Source: Petrosia ficiformis (taxonomy: Eukaryota > Porifera > Demospongiae > Haplosclerida > Petrosiidae). From it: a stretch of 64,000 bases of DNA. Position 1 is the stretch's first letter, and each line of letters opens with the position of its first letter. The position numbers and the translations under genes are program-made. The notes beneath the pieces are model-generated. The model was not told the origin of the DNA and made no database searches. It was given only the letters and a program-made list of their open reading frames with translations. Below are positions 62,949 to 64,000 of this stretch, in pieces. The stretch lies in the NCBI GenBank assembly GCA_947044365.1, contig OX345640.1, positions 5,072,001 through 5,136,000 of the forward strand, written 5' to 3'.

Positions 62949-63912
62949 ATCTTTTGCTTATGTACCTATTAAAAGTCATGTTATGACATAATAAATACAT
63001 GTAGGTTATACCTAGTTGTATTATAACTATTATGAACTATAATAGCAATACATCTTTCATAAATGGAATTAATACTTACATAATCTTTTACATGAATGTC
63101 TGCACCATGAGATAATAGTACACTCACAAAATCAGCATCTCCACTCTTAGACAATAAATGCAAAGGAGTTTGCTGAAACTGTAGTAATAATGATACTTTT
63201 AAATTTCATTTATTTAAATTTTATATGCCACTTGGTGCTATTATAAATGATTACACTGAAAAATTCACAATGGGAACTTGGATATAAGGCTAGTTCTTTC
63301 TAAATCCAAATTCAGTAACATAGCCAGGTATTTATTAGATCAGCAAACATAACAAGCAACTGTTTAGCCTGTTTGAAAGTTTGAAATATTCAAGTATTCC
63401 GCAACATTCATTCTTAGCAATTGCCTATTTATTACCAGTTATGACAAGCGCAAGTGGGCTGTATCAGATGTTTAATTTCTCAACCCTTGAGCCTATGGCC
63501 CTCAGATCTAGATGTCATGCTTATAAATCAGATATAGCCCTCCCAAGTATGTTATAACTATTATATATCTATTGAGATTGTGTATAGATAAAAGTATTAT
63601 ATAACCTGAATAATTACTTGTAAATAATGTTGCATTTCTGATGACAGTTAGTTCCAAAACATATTTTACACTCAATTTATCCCTTTAAAGTTTGTGTTAC
63701 TGTATTTCCCATTTAAAAGCTGAATGAGTTTATGACTTATTCCAAATACGCAATAGACAGATTTAATTACACACATACATGTTGTAAAAACAATATTGTT
63801 TTCGATGGTAACTCACCCAAACATGCAACCTGTTAGGATTAGCTCCTTCTTTGATCAATCTTTCTGTTTCAATGATGTTTTCATTCACAACTGCTTCATA
63901 TAGATATGCATC
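48187..63912 (-). CDS. Ankyrin-repeat protein, C-terminal part, partial (5' end off the right edge)
   Basis: Exons in transcript order: 63912-63817, 63178-63080, 62843-62763, 61693-61601, 59839-59735, 56795-56697, 56605-56507, 56327-56244, 53022-52930, 51027-50923, 50289-50191, 48781-48683, 48282-48187 (stop at 48187). All are symmetric phase 0; at least 415 residues. Four exon types recur: B (99 nt, [19 protein letters not shown], a canonical 33-residue ankyrin repeat), C (81-84 nt, [15 protein letters not shown]), D (93 nt, [20 protein letters not shown]) and E (105 nt, [20 protein letters not shown]). The order is E-B-C, D-E-B-B-C, D-E-B-B-C', so a five-exon block has been duplicated in tandem. 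The last exon is a C variant ([17 protein letters not shown]) with a stop. No catalytic or membrane domain lies in the window; the function is unknown. Confidence 0.86.
49026..49576 (+). mobile_element. pogo-like (Tc1/mariner) deletion derivative
   Basis: 551 bp with ends CTGTAAATCCTTAAATA and its inverse ending GGATTTACAA, flanked by TA on both sides, the Tc1/mariner-pogo target duplication. Inside, plus strand 49218-49430 reads [20 protein letters not shown] then [17 protein letters not shown], a Brinker/CENP-B-type DNA-binding domain, with one in-frame stop; the DDE catalytic domain is gone. The outer parts contain tandem copies of the terminal motif (CTTAAATAGACGCC-like). In an ankyrin-gene intron. 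Confidence 0.85.
51550..51595. repeat. (TA) microsatellite
   Basis: About 22 TA units in the ankyrin gene intron between exons 51027 and 53022. Confidence 0.95.
52085..52745 (+). repeat. 660-bp interspersed repeat, best full copy
   Basis: Begins near GAATGCACTTGTGGTGCAGA (its first 50 bp are duplicated in tandem, 52090-52140 and 52141-52190) and ends ACAGTAACCCTCTGCTCC. No ORF. It serves as the reference for the other copies listed. Confidence 0.75.
53389..53757. mobile_element. 369-bp TIR element
   Basis: Ends GGTGGATAAAAAACACGAAC and the inverse GTCCGTGTTTTCTATCCACC; the next 15 bp (GTGGATCACGG) also pair. No ORF; target duplication not clear. Confidence 0.8.
53921..54496. mobile_element. 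Foldback, ~145-bp arms, 9-bp target duplication
   Basis: Ends TAGTCTCGCGAGCCAGACTC and its inverse; arms stay paired for about 145 bp (CAGCAGGGAGGGAGTCTGGT, GCTAAGGAATTTGGCC, CAGTTTACATGTG). Flanks GCTACGCAT and GCTACGAAT are a 9-bp duplication with one mismatch. Confidence 0.88.
54757..55315. mobile_element. TIR element, 9-bp target duplication, same TAGTCTCGCG ends
   Basis: Ends TAGTCTCGCGTACCCAGCCC and inverse GGGCTGGCTACGTGAGACTA. Flanks GACTGGTAT and GGCTGGTAT, 9 bp with one mismatch. No ORF seen. Confidence 0.85.
57011..58370. repeat. Head-to-head inverted GAGTCTC satellite
   Basis: From 57011 to about 57650 the strand reads TTTGAGTCTCATGAGTCCCC-type units; from about 57651 to 58370 it reads the complement, GACTCATGAGACTCAAAGAG ACTAATGG-type units of about 28 bp. 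The turn is CTCTTTGAGTC-TCATAG-GACTCAAAGAG. The whole 1.36 kb could fold on itself. Confidence 0.95.
58418..58561. mobile_element. 144-bp mini-element with perfect 15-bp ends
   Basis: GTTTCTTGATGTAAC at the left and its exact inverse GTTACATCAAGAAAC at the right; no ORF. Sits between the satellite and the right outer arm of the larger foldback. Confidence 0.75.
58840..59335 (+). pseudogene. Penelope-like retroelement relic (RT end plus GIY-YIG start)
   Basis: The frame at 58907 reads [23 protein letters not shown] sequence, then [15 protein letters not shown] (the YVDD polymerase motif) and [18 protein letters not shown], the order found in Penelope-like reverse transcriptases. Just before it, other frames read [14 protein letters not shown], the family's preceding motif. 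After a shift near 59160, [10 protein letters not shown] appears, then directly [14 protein letters not shown], the GIY-YIG endonuclease motif, so the linker and most of both domains are deleted. Plus strand, in an ankyrin-gene intron. Confidence 0.82.
60177..61509. mobile_element. 1.33-kb foldback, perfect 9-bp target duplication
   Basis: Left end GGTAGTCCCTAATCATTGGA, right end is its diverged inverse; flanks are the identical 9-mer CAGGAAATT (60168-60176, 61510-61518). Arms pair through TGGACTGGAATACTGGACTG, ATTTCTGTTTT tracts, CTAGAGG and AATTCTTTAATTAGGATAAT. The left arm has about 300 bp that the right arm lacks. The core carries copy 2 of the 125-bp repeat. Confidence 0.87.
62862..62946. 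repeat. (TA) microsatellite, about 40 units
   Basis: Interrupted once (ATTATATA). It starts about 20 bp from the 3' splice site side of ankyrin exon 62843-62763, that is, inside the polypyrimidine/branch region of that intron on the minus strand. Confidence 0.95.
63470..63560 (-). repeat. Fragment related to the left end of the Crypton-like element
   Basis: TTATAAATCAGATATAGCCC and GTATGTTATAAC, preceded by GCCTATGGCCCTCAGAT, parallel 24040-24100 (GAGGCCCGAGGGCGAGG, TTATAAATCTGATATAGCAC, GTGTTATAAC). Confidence 0.5.
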
Positions 63913-64000
63913 CTACATACAGTAATACATGCATGAATGAAGATGCATTATTTTATCACATAACACATACTATTGTATTCTGTTCCTTTTCTGTGAGAAC

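Overview
The window is eukaryotic, animal-like genomic DNA. It is AT-rich and intron-dense, with GT-AG splicing, and the coding sequence is confined to short exons that match conserved metazoan proteins. The very frequent palindrome TACATGTA, the gene sizes and the many ankyrin and Ig proteins suggest a sponge (demosponge). That placement is an inference, not a proof.

Layout. (1) Minus strand, 31536 down to the left edge: the N-terminal half of the spliceosomal intron-binding helicase Aquarius (AQR), 21 exons reconstructed, helicase core off the left edge. Its large introns hold most of the mobile DNA. (2) Minus strand, 35991-31917: complete NOA1, a mitochondrial circularly permuted GTPase, 4 exons. 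(3) Plus strand, 36065-41444: complete SUPT7L (SAGA/STAGA subunit), 13 exons, head to head with NOA1 across about 73 bp. (4) Minus strand, 46626-43243: a secreted Ig-domain protein, 5 exons. (5) Minus strand, 63912-48187: the 3' part of an ankyrin-repeat gene, 13 in-phase exons built from a duplicated five-exon block; its 5' end is off the right edge.

Mobile and repeated DNA. AQR introns contain two hAT-type MITEs with intact 8-bp target duplications, a foldback family, a double tyrosine-recombinase (Crypton-like) element nested in a foldback copy, a MULE-like element carrying a 126-codon ORF, a LINE-type retrotransposon fragment, a hAT relic and a HIRAN-like relic. Ankyrin-gene introns contain a Penelope-like relic, a 1.3-kb inverted satellite, several foldbacks with 9-bp target duplications, a pogo-like deletion derivative, and one repeat copy split by three later insertions. 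NOA1 introns carry two minisatellites, one of which is built from copies of a real splice acceptor.

The host genes do not form a pathway. Three are housekeeping genes (splicing, mitochondrial ribosome biogenesis, transcription co-activation) in a tight cluster. The Ig and ankyrin genes belong to families that expand in animals. All exon boundaries were read by eye from splice signals, reading phase and remembered family sequences; no alignment or transcript data were available.
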